Assembly: GCA_001768515.1 (NCBI GenBank)
Contig: MEOA01000002.1
Location: 53,875 to 117,874 of the forward strand
Reading direction: 5' to 3'
Source of the DNA: Bacteroidetes bacterium GWE2_42_24
GTDB lineage: Bacteria; Bacteroidota; Bacteroidia; Bacteroidales; TTA-H9
DNA: 64,000 nt
Under the pieces are notes generated by a model, which was not told the origin of the DNA, searched no databases, and saw only the letters and a list, made by a program, of their open reading frames with translations. Shown here piece by piece: positions 19,331 through 29,149 of the stretch. Numbering within the stretch: position 1 is the stretch's first letter; each line of letters starts with the position of its first letter. A program made the position numbers and the translations under genes.

Positions 19331-19629
19331 CGCCTTTTGCCTGCAAATTATCTAAGGGGGACCGGGGCCGGTGAAAAGTTCAATGAAAAGTCTCCACACG
19401 GGAGCATTTCTGCTGTCAAAGAGTGAACGTTGAAAGAAGAGTTGATTACCTTATTAATATGAGAATATCGCAAATACAAAGAAACCCGGTGAAATCATTC
19501 TTCGGGACTCAGGAAGCATTCCCGGCACAGGTATCAAAGCAGCAATCCTTCCCGCACCAGCCCACCAATAACCTATTCTATGGGATATAATCTCTCCGTT
19601 AAGATTGCCATTTTTTAACCGGACGCCGG
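19331..19629. other. Intergenic, nothing recognised
   Basis: Between the phased element and the stop of the following minus-strand gene; no ORF, RNA or terminator that I can support. Confidence 0.4.
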
Positions 19630-20301
19630 CTATTTCTGTTTTATTTCTATCAGATCTTTTTGGGTAATTTTCCTACGCGACAACTTGTAACCAAAAGTGA
19701 GCGCGATGACGTAAAAAACCAGTGTGTTAATGCTGACAGATTCTAGCATAATAGCTGGTAAATAGCTGAAATCTATATCTTTAATTGTTTCAAAGAAACC
19801 AAGTTTTTGATCGTAGGCAAAGTAACCGATGATACTGAGGATATCACCCACCAGACAACTGATTAGCGAGACTACCGCTCCCCAGACGCCAAAAACGGTA
19901 TCAATCCCTTTCCCAAAGAAACGGATGGTTATACCCACCCCGGCCCCCACCCCTATAGCCATATAACCAATCTGGTAACCTGTTGCCACTGTAATAACAG
20001 CCCAAATGATAGCCAGTACAATACCTGTCACAGCTCCAGCAATGATACCCATCAGCAGATTCTGATCAAGCCGTAGTTTTTCGACCTGTTCTACTGACAG
20101 CTTTTCCGATAACTCTTTTTTTGATAGCAACTGTACATCATCAGGTAGTTTTTCGACTATTGTCAGGTCTCTGTCAAACTGTGGGCAAGTATCCGCGAAG
20201 GCAGCTTTCGCGCCTGTCAACTTACAGACGATTCCCTGATTCACATTCATTGATCTGTTATTGCACATTCTACAATAATACAGGTGTTCTTCTCTGGTCA
20301 T
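19630..20301 (-). CDS. Membrane protein with N-terminal Cys cluster
   Basis: A 223-residue protein. Residues 1-45 hold four cysteines (YYCRMCNN, GIVCKLTG, DTCPQFDRD) in a zinc-ribbon-like spacing, then an acidic, charged stretch and about four membrane helices (residues 85-215) ending in a basic tail. The N-terminal module looks cytoplasmic and metal-binding; this is inference. ATG at 20301 is chosen because residues before it include no initiator of quality and the MTREEHLYYC start begins the Cys module. Similar uncharacterised proteins occur in Bacteroidota; no function known to me. Confidence 0.65.
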   Translation of the reverse strand: MTREEHLYYCRMCNNRSMNVNQGIVCKLTGAKAAFADTCPQFDRDLTIVEKLPDDVQLLSKKELSEKLSVEQVEKLRLDQNLLMGIIAGAVTGIVLAIIWAVITVATGYQIGYMAIGVGAGVGITIRFFGKGIDTVFGVWGAVVSLISCLVGDILSIIGYFAYDQKLGFFETIKDIDFSYLPAIMLESVSINTLVFYVIALTFGYKLSRRKITQKDLIEIKQK

Positions 20302-20528
20302 AATTGTGAATTTTTTTGCCAAATGTAACAAAAATCTCACAGTACAAAAATAATCCACTAAAATGTCCGCTCCTGACCAACTATTGTCCGCAATCGTACG
20401 CTAGCAAATATCTTAACATACTGATTTAAATCTAATTATTAAATGGTATGGAATTGGCTAAGATGCTTCCGATTTTTTCATTCAACTCAGTTTATGGCGA
20501 CACAGCAGTGCCTTATTCTTCATAGAAC

Positions 20529-20558
20529 ATTGCTACTGCTGTGTCTTTCGTAACTTTG
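20529..20558 (+). promoter_or_regulatory. Promoter of the tricorn-like protease
   Basis: ATTG at 20529-20532, an 18-bp spacer, then TAACTTTG at 20551-20558, a near match to the Bacteroidota consensus, 29 bp before the ATG. Confidence 0.55.
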
Positions 20559-20586
20559 AATTCAAAATTTAACCAAATTGTAAAAC

Positions 20587-23500
20587 ATGAAAAGACTTCT
20601 TTTCCTCTTTCTGCCAATGCTTTGCGCAGCATTGAGTGCGAATGCCTCCGATGAAGCCAGGTTACTCCGGTTCCCGGCCATGCATGGCAATCAGATCGTA
20701 TTTACTTATGGCGGTGACCTATACACCGTCAATGCCACCGGAGGGCTTGCGCGCAGGCTTACCAGCGATGCAGCAGGTTACGAGATGTTCGGCCGGTTCT
20801 CGCCTGATGGAAAAAACCTTGCCTTTACCGGACAGTACGATGGCAACACCGAAGTATACGTGATGCCAGCCAACGGGGGGACACCTAAACGTATCACCTA
20901 CACAGCAACTCTGGGTCGCGATGATATCAGCGACCGAATGGGTCCCAATAACATTGTAATGACTTGGCGCGACAACCAGACAGTCATTTTCCGTTCGCGG
21001 AAACAGGAATTTAATTCTTTTAAAGGACAACTCTTCGAAGCAACCCTTTCTGCCTCGATACCCAAACAACTCCCCTTCTCAACAGGAGGTTGGTGTTCAT
21101 ATGAACCCAACGGGAAACGTTTAGCCTTTAATAAGGTAATGCGTGAATTCCGGACCTGGAAATACTACAAAGGAGGAATGGCTGACGATGTATGGATTTA
21201 TGATCCTGCCGATAACAGCATAGTCAACATCACCAATAACGATGCTCAGGACATTTACCCGATGTGGTACGGTCAGAAAGTATATTTTCTGAGCGACCGC
21301 GACCGGATCATGAACCTCTTCGTATATGACTTCGCCACAAAAACGACCACCAAGGTTACCAACTTCACCGATTACGATATCAAGTTCCCTTCCCTCGGCA
21401 ATGAGGCCATAGTATTTGAAAAGGGAGGCTATATCTGGACTTACACCCTGCAGAATGGCCAGTTGAACCAGATCAACATAGAGTTGGCCGATGATGGTGA
21501 TGTACGCCCCGTGGTGACTAAAGATGCCTCAAAAAACATCAACTCATGGGATCTATCGCCCGATGGCAAACGCGCACTGTTCGGTGCACGCGGTGATGTG
21601 TTCACCGTTCCCGTTAAAAACGGTATTACACGCAACCTCACACAGTCATCTGGTGCCAATGATCGCAATATCGGCTGGTCACCCGATGGCAAAACCATTG
21701 CATTTATCAGTGACCGCACAGGAGAAGATGAAATTTATATCATACCCGAAGCTGGTGGTGAAGCCATAAAGATTACATCAGGCAGCGATACCTGGAAATA
21801 CGACATCCTCTGGTCACCCGACTCAAAGAAGATTGCCTGGGGAGATAAGATGAATCGCCTGCAGTTTGTTGATGTCGACACCAAGAAGGTTACCCTCGTG
21901 GCTCAGACCCCCGATGGCGAACTACGTGATATCGCATGGTCGCCCGACAGCCGTTGGATAGCATATTCATTCCCCATCTACAATTCCTCATCGGTCATTC
22001 GTGCCTACAACCTCCAATCAGGTAAAAGCCAGGATGTTACCAGTAGCTGGTATGAGGCTGGATCGCCCTCCTTCAGCCCCGATGGGAAATATCTTTACTT
22101 CAGTTCCTCGCGTGACTTTAACCCATCGTATAGCTGGACCGAATGGAACCATATCTATACAGATATGAACAAGGTGTACATGGTTCCCCTGGCGAAAGCA
22201 ACACCGTCACCATTTGCATACGAGAACGACGAAGTAACTGTGAAGAGTGAAACAGCCGAAAAGAAAGACGATAAGACGGCTGATAAAGGCAAAGACAAGA
22301 AAGTGGAAGAACCGGCAGGCGTTAAGGTTGAAATTGATTTCGACGGCATTGAAGAACGTGCGCTCGCCATCTCCTCCAAACCTGCAGCCTATTGGGGTGT
22401 CATTGCCGTAAACGATGGCGTGTATTACACGCGAAGTGCTACAGGCGAAGACCAGCCCACGATGGTTTACTGGGATGTAAAATCAAAGAAAGAGTCGGAA
22501 ATCGGAAATTATAGTTCTTATACCATGGCCGCAGGTGGAAACAAAATGTTACTGAATGCCCGTGGAAAATACGCTATCATCGATCTGCCCAAAGGCAAAA
22601 CCAACCTGGAAGATTTCATCGATCTGGGCGGCATGATGGTAAATGTTGACCTAAAGCAGGAGTGGTTACAGATATTCAACGAATGCTGGCGCCAGATGCG
22701 CGATTTCTTCTATGACAAAAACATGCACGGGGTCGACTGGAAAGCCGTTGGCGAGAAATATCGTCCATTGGTAAGTCATGTAGCCAACCGCAACGACCTC
22801 AACTACATCATGGGTGAGATGATCGGCGAACTGACAACAGGCCATTCATATATCAATGGTGGCGAGCGGATAATGCCCATACGCGTGCAGACCGGATTAC
22901 TTGGTGCTACATTTAGTCGCGATAAGTCAGGTTATTTCCAAGTAGAGAAAATACTGGCCGGTGAAAACTGGAATCCATCTCTGCGTTCACCGCTTACTGA
23001 AGTAGGTGTGGATGTTAAGGCTGGCGATTACATTATCGCCATCGACGAACAGCCTGTCACTACCGTGAACGACCTCAACCAAATGCTTATAGGTAAAGCT
23101 GACCGGATTGTACAGCTTACTGTTAACAGCACAGCCGGCACAACGGGTAGCCGCAAAGTGCTGGTAAAACCCATCGCTGACGAAACCCCCTTGTACTACT
23201 ACAATTGGGTGCAAAACAACATTCGTAAGGTGAGCGAAGCTACCAATGGCGAAGTGGGTTACATACACATTCCCGACATGGGTCCCGAAGGTCTTAATGA
23301 GTTTGTTAAATATTATTACCCTCAGCTCAACAAAAGAGCCCTCATCATCGACGACCGTGGAAATGGCGGAGGAAATGTTAGCCCGATGATCATCGAACGC
23401 CTGCGTCGTGAGTTGGTTATCATGTCGGTAGCCCGCAATGGAGGACCCAATACCAAGCCAGTGGGCATGATGTGGGGACCAAAAGTACTGCTACTTGACC

Positions 23501-23856
23501 GCTATTCTGCTTCCGATGGTGACCTGTTCCCTTACCAGTTTAAGACCATGAAGATGGGTAAAACCATTGGTGTAAGGTCATGGGGTGGTGTTGTCGGTAT
23601 CCGTGGCCCGATTCCCTTCGTCGACGGAGGCTACCTGAACCGCCCTGAGTTTGCTCACTATGCTGCCGATGGTTCGAAGTTCGTGATCGAAGGACATGGC
23701 GTAGATCCTGACATCGTGATCGATAACGACCCATACAAAGAATTTATGGGGCAAGACGACCAGCTCAACCGTGCCATCAAGGAGATCACCGAAGACCTGA
23801 AAAACTGGCCTAAACAGTTCCCCCAAGCCCCCGCTTATCCGAATAAATCGAAATAA
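20587..23856 (+). CDS. Tricorn-like serine protease (S41), exported
   Basis: A 1089-residue exported peptidase of the tricorn family, expected to trim oligopeptides. Signal peptide at 1-20; WD40/PD40-type beta-propeller repeats over residues 25-560 (repeated W/FSPDGKxIAF motifs); a Lys/Glu-rich insert (about 550-580); then the C1, PDZ (about 780-860) and S41 core. Likely catalytic residues by position in tricorn: His753 in TTGHSYI, nucleophile Ser976 in SASDGD, and Glu1035 in VIEGHGVDPD. The full-length layout is intact. Transcribed alone with promoter upstream and terminator downstream. Confidence 0.92.
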   Translation: MKRLLFLFLPMLCAALSANASDEARLLRFPAMHGNQIVFTYGGDLYTVNATGGLARRLTSDAAGYEMFGRFSPDGKNLAFTGQYDGNTEVYVMPANGGTPKRITYTATLGRDDISDRMGPNNIVMTWRDNQTVIFRSRKQEFNSFKGQLFEATLSASIPKQLPFSTGGWCSYEPNGKRLAFNKVMREFRTWKYYKGGMADDVWIYDPADNSIVNITNNDAQDIYPMWYGQKVYFLSDRDRIMNLFVYDFATKTTTKVTNFTDYDIKFPSLGNEAIVFEKGGYIWTYTLQNGQLNQINIELADDGDVRPVVTKDASKNINSWDLSPDGKRALFGARGDVFTVPVKNGITRNLTQSSGANDRNIGWSPDGKTIAFISDRTGEDEIYIIPEAGGEAIKITSGSDTWKYDILWSPDSKKIAWGDKMNRLQFVDVDTKKVTLVAQTPDGELRDIAWSPDSRWIAYSFPIYNSSSVIRAYNLQSGKSQDVTSSWYEAGSPSFSPDGKYLYFSSSRDFNPSYSWTEWNHIYTDMNKVYMVPLAKATPSPFAYENDEVTVKSETAEKKDDKTADKGKDKKVEEPAGVKVEIDFDGIEERALAISSKPAAYWGVIAVNDGVYYTRSATGEDQPTMVYWDVKSKKESEIGNYSSYTMAAGGNKMLLNARGKYAIIDLPKGKTNLEDFIDLGGMMVNVDLKQEWLQIFNECWRQMRDFFYDKNMHGVDWKAVGEKYRPLVSHVANRNDLNYIMGEMIGELTTGHSYINGGERIMPIRVQTGLLGATFSRDKSGYFQVEKILAGENWNPSLRSPLTEVGVDVKAGDYIIAIDEQPVTTVNDLNQMLIGKADRIVQLTVNSTAGTTGSRKVLVKPIADETPLYYYNWVQNNIRKVSEATNGEVGYIHIPDMGPEGLNEFVKYYYPQLNKRALIIDDRGNGGGNVSPMIIERLRRELVIMSVARNGGPNTKPVGMMWGPKVLLLDRYSASDGDLFPYQFKTMKMGKTIGVRSWGGVVGIRGPIPFVDGGYLNRPEFAHYAADGSKFVIEGHGVDPDIVIDNDPYKEFMGQDDQLNRAIKEITEDLKNWPKQFPQAPAYPNKSK

Positions 23857-23955
23857 GGCAGTGAAGTTTTGCTTCACCGGAGCAATTCACGATTCGGGTT
23901 AAGCAAACATCAATAGCCAAAGTTTTTGTAAGAAGATTAATTACTTACAAGAAGT

Positions 23956-23985
23956 AAAAGGCCGGACAAAATGTCTGGCCTTTTT
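23956..23985 (+). terminator. Intrinsic terminator after the tricorn-like gene
   Basis: Stem AAAGGCCGGACA with TGTCTGGCCTTT (one G-U pair), 3-nt loop, followed by a T run; 99 bp past the stop codon. Confidence 0.85.
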
Positions 23986-24020
23986 CATTCATAAGAAATC
24001 TGATTGTTATCCGGAATCTC

Positions 24021-24028
24021 TATCTTTG
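24021..24028 (+). promoter_or_regulatory. -7 element upstream of the TM1266-like gene
   Basis: TATCTTTG, 25 bp before the ATG at 24054; it matches TAnnTTTG, with no clear -33 TTTG. Confidence 0.45.
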
Positions 24029-24053
24029 TCATAGAATCAAAACCACCCTCATT

Positions 24054-24308
24054 ATGTCTTATATCAGGATACTTGGCATCAGAGTAGCCGACCGCACAAA
24101 GGAAGCAGAAACTGTTCAGAAACTTCTCACCACTTATGGTTGTTCTGTACGCACACGTCTGGGGCTGCACGTGCAGAACGATCTCACCGATAGTTCAGAA
24201 GGGCTCATCATCCTTGAGTTGACAGGTGACACGACGGAGATGGACAAATTAGAAAATGCCCTGGCTTCCACGATTGGCGTCGATGTCAGTCACATGGAGT
24301 TCGAATAA
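24054..24308 (+). CDS. TM1266-like small regulatory protein (ACT/NikR-like fold)
   Basis: An 84-residue protein with the pattern of the TM1266 family ('iron-only hydrogenase system putative regulator'): RILGIRVADRTKEAETVQKLL, then RTRLGLH, then a LIILELTGD strand and a C-terminal GVDVSHMEF. The family has a ferredoxin-like fold related to the NikR C-terminal and ACT domains. No hydrogenase gene is in the window, so that role is not supported locally. It ends 6 bp before truA and is probably co-transcribed with it. Confidence 0.7.
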   Translation: MSYIRILGIRVADRTKEAETVQKLLTTYGCSVRTRLGLHVQNDLTDSSEGLIILELTGDTTEMDKLENALASTIGVDVSHMEFE

Positions 24309-24314
24309 TCCTGA

Positions 24315-25091
24315 ATGCCCCGCTACTTTCTTCAGATAGCCTATGATGGCACCGAATGGCATGGCTGGCAGATACAGCCGAATGCCCCTACGGTACAGGC
24401 TGAGATAGCACGGGTACTCTCGTTGCTTCTCAGGCATGAGGTGATGCCCATCGGATGCGGACGTACAGATACGGGTGTCCATGCCCGAGATTTCTACCTG
24501 CATTTCGACTCTGACAACCCGCTTTGCCTTCAGAGGCAGCACATCGTTCACCGCCTTAACAGGATGCTTCCACGCTCCATTGTTGCCTTCCGTATTATTC
24601 CTGTCGCCGATGATGCAAACAGCAGGTTTGATGCCATCGCCCGTACTTATACCTACTACTGCATCACAGCGAAAGACCCGTTCATGCAGGGCTACGCCTG
24701 GCATCTTCCCTTGTGTCCTGATTTTGAATTGATGAACCTTGCCGCTGAAAAGCTATTGAACTTTACCGACTTCACCAGCTTCAGCAAACTACACACACAG
24801 ACAGCCACCAACAATTGCCGGATCAGCAATGCCAGATGGACAACAGATAACCACCACCTCAACTTCACCATCAGCGCCGACCGCTTCTTGCGCAACATGG
24901 TCAGGGCTATCGTTGGAACTCTGCTTGAAGTTGGTTTCCACAAAATTGACATGGAGGGTTTCAGCAGGATTATTGAAGGCAAAGACCGTCAGTTGGCAGG
25001 GATGTCGGTACCTGCCTGTGGACTATTCCTTGAAAAAGTTACCTACCCCAAAGGGATATTTGTTTCTCAGAGCACAAAACTCCCAATATGA
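24315..25091 (+). CDS. truA: tRNA pseudouridine(38-40) synthase TruA
   Basis: A 258-residue TruA that isomerises uridines 38-40 in the tRNA anticodon arm. The catalytic Asp lies in GCGRTDTGVHA; also present are the N-terminal YDGTEWHGWQIQPNAPTVQ segment and the C-terminal FLRNMVRAIVGTLLEVG motif. Length is normal. It follows the TM1266-like gene by 6 bp. Confidence 0.95.
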   Translation: MPRYFLQIAYDGTEWHGWQIQPNAPTVQAEIARVLSLLLRHEVMPIGCGRTDTGVHARDFYLHFDSDNPLCLQRQHIVHRLNRMLPRSIVAFRIIPVADDANSRFDAIARTYTYYCITAKDPFMQGYAWHLPLCPDFELMNLAAEKLLNFTDFTSFSKLHTQTATNNCRISNARWTTDNHHLNFTISADRFLRNMVRAIVGTLLEVGFHKIDMEGFSRIIEGKDRQLAGMSVPACGLFLEKVTYPKGIFVSQSTKLPI

Positions 25092-25294
25092 ATAATAGCG
25101 AACGCTGCATCAGGGACTAAAGGCTATAAACGAGCAGCCAGACCGGCAGATGATCTGCGCAAATCAGCAGAAGGGTCGTTGGAAAACCCCATAGGTGAAT
25201 AGAAACCAACAAACATAAATCAACTGAGATAAGCCATCAAAAAAGAATTTCTGCTATGCCTTCAGCTTTTTGCACAAGTATAGATCTGGTTTTT

Positions 25295-25705
25295 TCAAGA
25301 GCCCGGGATTTCGCCCAATATCCAGCAAATAGCTGCCTCAAGAGTAGAAAAGGGTTGTGAATGATAACCGCTGTCTTGCCTCCTGACTAGGATGGGGACA
25401 ACAATATCTTTAGGGTTCAGCGTTAGTATGGCAATTTTACGGCTACCAAATACATTGAGCCACCGTTTATAATATCGTGGGATCTCTTCCCGATCTGTAG
25501 AACTAAGTCTAAAGTAAGCTTCCCGGTAATCCAGAATGAACCCTTTAACCGTTGCAGGGATTAATTTATTTTCAATGGCATAGTCCCATGAACCAGTTAA
25601 ATCGTCTATTGTAATTGGTCCGTAATAATACTTATAAAGAATACCAGTACTACTGTCAAATTCAAACCTGAATTTTGCGGTGTTTATAGGGCACATTTTT
25701 CCCAT
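25295..25705 (-). CDS. Uncharacterised small protein, STAS-like
   Basis: A 136-residue soluble protein without signal peptide or membrane segment. A beta-rich start (FRFEFDSSTGILYKYYYGPIT), a GFILDYREA strand-turn and alternating helices recall the SpoIIAA/STAS-like proteins common in Bacteroidota, where a strand ending in LDxR precedes a helix. No catalytic signature is visible. Alternative start ATG at 25696. Next to the phosphodiesterase gene but not clearly in an operon with it (245 bp apart). Confidence 0.55.
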   Translation of the reverse strand: MGKMCPINTAKFRFEFDSSTGILYKYYYGPITIDDLTGSWDYAIENKLIPATVKGFILDYREAYFRLSSTDREEIPRYYKRWLNVFGSRKIAILTLNPKDIVVPILVRRQDSGYHSQPFSTLEAAICWILGEIPGS

Positions 25706-25950
25706 AAGTATCTGAAATATATTATTTCAAAACCCCGAAGTTTCTGGCAAGGATGCTTTCGAAAAAAAAGCAAGACAAATATAGACAGATATTTAACAAT
25801 TTCATTAAATTACCTCCTGCCTGTCTGGATTTACCTTTGGAAAGACCGGTTTGCAATGATTATTTCGCAGACGAATTGAGAGATGATGACCTTTCAAAAA
25901 TAAATAGCGTAAAACAAGGACCAGCTAATAAAAAGGAATATCCTCATGCA

Positions 25951-27159
25951 CTACTTCAGCAAGAGCTGCTGAACCTCCTCCAGCTTCCCATCGGTTGGAG
26001 CCGGCTGAAGATGAAGAATGTGAGCGATTATCGGGTAAAGGCATACATTGGGGAACGACTTAAAATCAAATCCTTTCTTAAAAGCAGGTCCTCGGGCATA
26101 GAATATACCCTGCATATTAGGATTGGCGTTATCGAAGCCATGCGCGCCAACATATTTGAATTTATCACCCTTCAATCCAACATTCCAGGCACTGTCGGCC
26201 AGCACAACAATATTCCCGATTCGCGGATTACTGCCGAAATGAAGCCTTTCAGGGACCATGGTATTTCGCCAGGCCTTGATATGATCAACATTTTTAAGGC
26301 GCAACAGCACCGAGTCAACAAACCGCTCCATGACAACGAGTCCGATAGCAGGACTACTGCCATGCTCACGTACAATCCATTCGCGTGGCACGAAGTCGTC
26401 GACCAAAACCACCCTGTCGGACGACACATCCTGCATCCCATGATCGCTCACCACCATCAGGTTGATACTGTCGGCGATGGGAAGAGCAGACAACTTCTGC
26501 ATCAGAACGCCCACCAAAGAGTCGAGGTGCATCACTACTTTACGGGTTTCCGGACTGCCGGGTCCATAATGATGGCTTGTTTCATCCGGTTCATGCATAT
26601 AAAAGGTAATCAGCCGCGGGCGTTGTTCTAAGGGGAGCGAAAGCCAGTAGATCACTGTATCAATTCTGTTTTCAAACGGAACATTTTGCTGATACACCTT
26701 CCAGTAGGTTGGTTGGACGCCCTTTATTGAAGCCTCGGAACCCACCCAGAAATACGAGGCTGATTTAAGGCCATGCTTCTGAGCAGTCACCCAGATGGGC
26801 TCTCCGCCATAAAATTTACCGTTTTCAACGGCTTTGCGGTCGCCGATACGGTAAGAAGCTTTCAACACAGTGTCATAAAAGTTATTGAAGACCAAACCAT
26901 GGTTGTTGGGATACAAGCCCGTAGCCATCGAATAATGGTTTGGAAAAGTGACTGTAGGGAAAGAAGAGATCAGTGATTTGGCATGAACACCATCGGCAGC
27001 AATCTTTCTCAAATTGGGAGTCTCATACATCTCCTCATAATCCCATCGGAAAGCATCCAGCGAAAGCATAACAACGTATTGACCGCCCCTGGGTGTTTGA
27101 CCAAGAAGAATGGAGAAACTCAGTATAAGAGAGAAAAGAAGAAAGTTTGTTTTAAGCAT
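25951..27159 (-). CDS. Exported NPP-type phosphodiesterase/alkaline phosphatase superfamily
   Basis: A 402-residue exported enzyme (signal peptide residues 1-20) of the ectonucleotide pyrophosphatase/phosphodiesterase branch of the alkaline phosphatase superfamily. Metal and nucleophile motifs are present: first Asp in MLSLDAFRWDY, nucleophile Thr in FPTVTFPNHYSMATG, HEPDETSHHYGPGS, VVSDHGM and GAHGFDN. It would hydrolyse phosphodiester or nucleotide substrates in the periplasm with two Zn ions. Substrate cannot be set from sequence. An overlapping plus-strand reading (25753-26631) is its antisense shadow. Confidence 0.9.
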   Translation of the reverse strand: MLKTNFLLFSLILSFSILLGQTPRGGQYVVMLSLDAFRWDYEEMYETPNLRKIAADGVHAKSLISSFPTVTFPNHYSMATGLYPNNHGLVFNNFYDTVLKASYRIGDRKAVENGKFYGGEPIWVTAQKHGLKSASYFWVGSEASIKGVQPTYWKVYQQNVPFENRIDTVIYWLSLPLEQRPRLITFYMHEPDETSHHYGPGSPETRKVVMHLDSLVGVLMQKLSALPIADSINLMVVSDHGMQDVSSDRVVLVDDFVPREWIVREHGSSPAIGLVVMERFVDSVLLRLKNVDHIKAWRNTMVPERLHFGSNPRIGNIVVLADSAWNVGLKGDKFKYVGAHGFDNANPNMQGIFYARGPAFKKGFDFKSFPNVCLYPIIAHILHLQPAPTDGKLEEVQQLLLK

Positions 27160-27554
27160 TTAAGAATAGTTATCTGTTTTACCGGTTAAGCTGCAAAGTT
27201 AACTTTTCAAATAACAGTTCGTGACAGGAATAGGTTTAGCATAATTAAATTTTATTGGAAACTTAACTTCTGGCATTGGGGCTGACTGATAACTAATGCT
27301 GATTTCTTGAAGGGAGAATTATAGAATTAAAACATATCCGGGTCTCCAATTTTGTTCATTATCAGCATATTTTGGTAAAGCGACCTTAAGGAATAAAAAG
27401 TCGTACTCGCATTTATAAAGAAAACGATTAACATACTGACAGATGATGACCGTTCAAAGGAACAATTTATTCATCAAGGTAATCAATTACTTAAGAGATT
27501 ACATTTCGAGTTTTAATACTATCGGAGTTAGGATAAGACCCAGCTATTCACTAT
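27160..27554. other. Intergenic region with a -7 element and a short coding-like stretch
   Basis: CAAAGTTA at 27194-27201 reads TAACTTTG on the minus strand, a -7 element 35 bp before the phosphodiesterase ATG. Around 27405-27518 a plus-strand frame reads about 37 residues ending LLKRLHFEF, without a start codon; it may be a gene remnant, but I do not recognise it. Confidence 0.35.
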
Positions 27555-28919
27555 TCACTGTTCGCCAAAAACTAATTTCACCACCTTTTCCACCTTGTGT
27601 AGCCGGAGATGTTGTCTGATAATCTGCCTGACGTCACGGTTATCGGGGTATGATTTTACGATGTTTTCCATGATCACGGGAGTAATTTGCTCATTGCCGT
27701 CGAAGAAACCAAACCCCTTATAACAACCACGCAAAACCAATACAGCACTCCGCTCCGTGGGAACACGCCCGCGGTCGATGACCAGGAAACTATCATCGCC
27801 AAACTGAAAAGGGCGGAGCGCCTCTTCCACCCGCCGGTTATAATCATCGGGGAGTTCCTCCCCTATGCATGCACCAAAACATTGCTTTAGCCCGTAATGA
27901 AAGCAAGCACCCTTACTCTTGTACAATCCGCTTAGTTTCTGACAGAGTTGATGGTTTTCGACCATCACGAACAACTGGTTCTGTGCCGAGGTCTTGCTGG
28001 CATAAGAGGTTATGGGCTGATCGCCCTCCTTGATCCGTTTGATCTCAAGATTGATATAGCCATTTGAATCAATTTTGTCGAACAGACCAAAGCTGAATGT
28101 ATTGCGACGCTGAGCTCGATTATAGACCGGCAGCATCCGTTTAATCTCATACGATTCGAGCAGCAGGGCCACGAGTTCACTACCGGTAAGCTCCCATGTG
28201 ATATCGGCAATCTGTTGACTCATCTCCAGCGCCTTTCGGGTGGAGATATTGGTCAGATGTTGCACAATTCTGTCGCGGATGTTAAGGCTTTTACCCACGT
28301 AGATCACATCGCCATGACTGTTGTGCAGGTAATACACCCCTGTTTCCTGTGGCAGTGATTTGAGTTTTTCAGGGTCGAACCCGGTTGATATTCCTTTCAG
28401 GATAAGTGCCTCGGGTTGTTTCTCGATTGAAAGGAGCAATTCGAATAACTTTACGGTTGCGAGGGCATCACCTGCAGCACGATGTCGGTTGTTTATTTCG
28501 AGGCCTAAAGTTTGGCATAAGTTTCCAAGACTGTACGACGGCTTTCCGGGTATGAGCTTACGGCTGAGGCGTACCGTGCAAAGACGTTCGCGTTGGTAAT
28601 CGTAGCCCAGTCGGGCAAATTCACTACGGAAAAAGCTATAGTCGAAGGCTGCATTGTGGGCTACAAAAGTTGCTCCGGCAGTCATCTCCACGATTTTGCG
28701 CGCTATTTCACAAAAGCGGGGAGCATCGGCCACCATTCGATCAGTGATACCGGTAAGTTGTGTAATGCGGTAGGGAATCCGTTGTTCAGGATTAACCAGC
28801 GTGCTGAACTCATCAGTAACATTTTCTCCATCGTGGCAGTAGATGGCCACTTCGGTAATTCGTCCGTCGTGGGCATTGGTACCGGTAGTCTCCACGTCGA
28901 TTATGCAGTATTTATTCAT
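27555..28919 (-). CDS. DnaQ-like exonuclease fused to a GIY-YIG nuclease
   Basis: A 454-residue fusion. Residues 1-170 form a DEDDh 3'-5' exonuclease like DNA polymerase III epsilon (DVETTG with Asp8/Glu10, FVAHNAAFDYSFF, HRAAGDA). Residues about 190-270 form a UvrC/Cho-type GIY-YIG nuclease (GVYYLHNSHGDVIYVGKS...IRDRI). The remaining 180 residues include a Cys-bearing segment (GACFHYGLKQCFGACIGE) as in UvrC. This layout is known in actinobacteria and Bacteroidota. It probably works in DNA repair, with both activities inferred from intact motifs. Single gene, 231 bp from the SOS-like repressor. Confidence 0.88.
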   Translation of the reverse strand: MNKYCIIDVETTGTNAHDGRITEVAIYCHDGENVTDEFSTLVNPEQRIPYRITQLTGITDRMVADAPRFCEIARKIVEMTAGATFVAHNAAFDYSFFRSEFARLGYDYQRERLCTVRLSRKLIPGKPSYSLGNLCQTLGLEINNRHRAAGDALATVKLFELLLSIEKQPEALILKGISTGFDPEKLKSLPQETGVYYLHNSHGDVIYVGKSLNIRDRIVQHLTNISTRKALEMSQQIADITWELTGSELVALLLESYEIKRMLPVYNRAQRRNTFSFGLFDKIDSNGYINLEIKRIKEGDQPITSYASKTSAQNQLFVMVENHQLCQKLSGLYKSKGACFHYGLKQCFGACIGEELPDDYNRRVEEALRPFQFGDDSFLVIDRGRVPTERSAVLVLRGCYKGFGFFDGNEQITPVIMENIVKSYPDNRDVRQIIRQHLRLHKVEKVVKLVFGEQ

Positions 28920-29002
28920 GTTTTGAGAAAGGTTTTCCGATTCTGGTTTAACTTCACTGAGATAATTCAGGATTCAGATTTCTGTTTCCCGGCAATAACC
29001 AA

Positions 29003-29028
29003 TGCCTCTTGATAGCTATCTGGAGGCA
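29003..29028. repeat. REP-like palindrome (TGCCTC..GATAGCTATC..GAGGCA)
   Basis: A 26-bp near-perfect palindrome centred on GATAGCTATC with flanks TGCCTC and GGAGGCA. Relatives occur at 58521, 58798, 59121 and 61351. Confidence 0.6.
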
Positions 29029-29149
29029 AAGCCAATGTATATTAATCCAATCATTTTCAAATTCGGTTCTCTTGAGCTTATAATACACACAATATCAATA
29101 ATTTTACAAACGAAACGCATTAAGATACGGAAACAGCTATCCTGAGTCC

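Noticed and set aside
24054..24308. Naming the TM1266-like gene as a hydrogenase regulator
   Set aside because: No hydrogenase or maturation genes are in the window, so only the fold-level family is stated.
25753..26631. A 292-codon plus-strand ORF
   Set aside because: It runs antisense to the intact phosphodiesterase gene over most of its length and shows no motif of its own.
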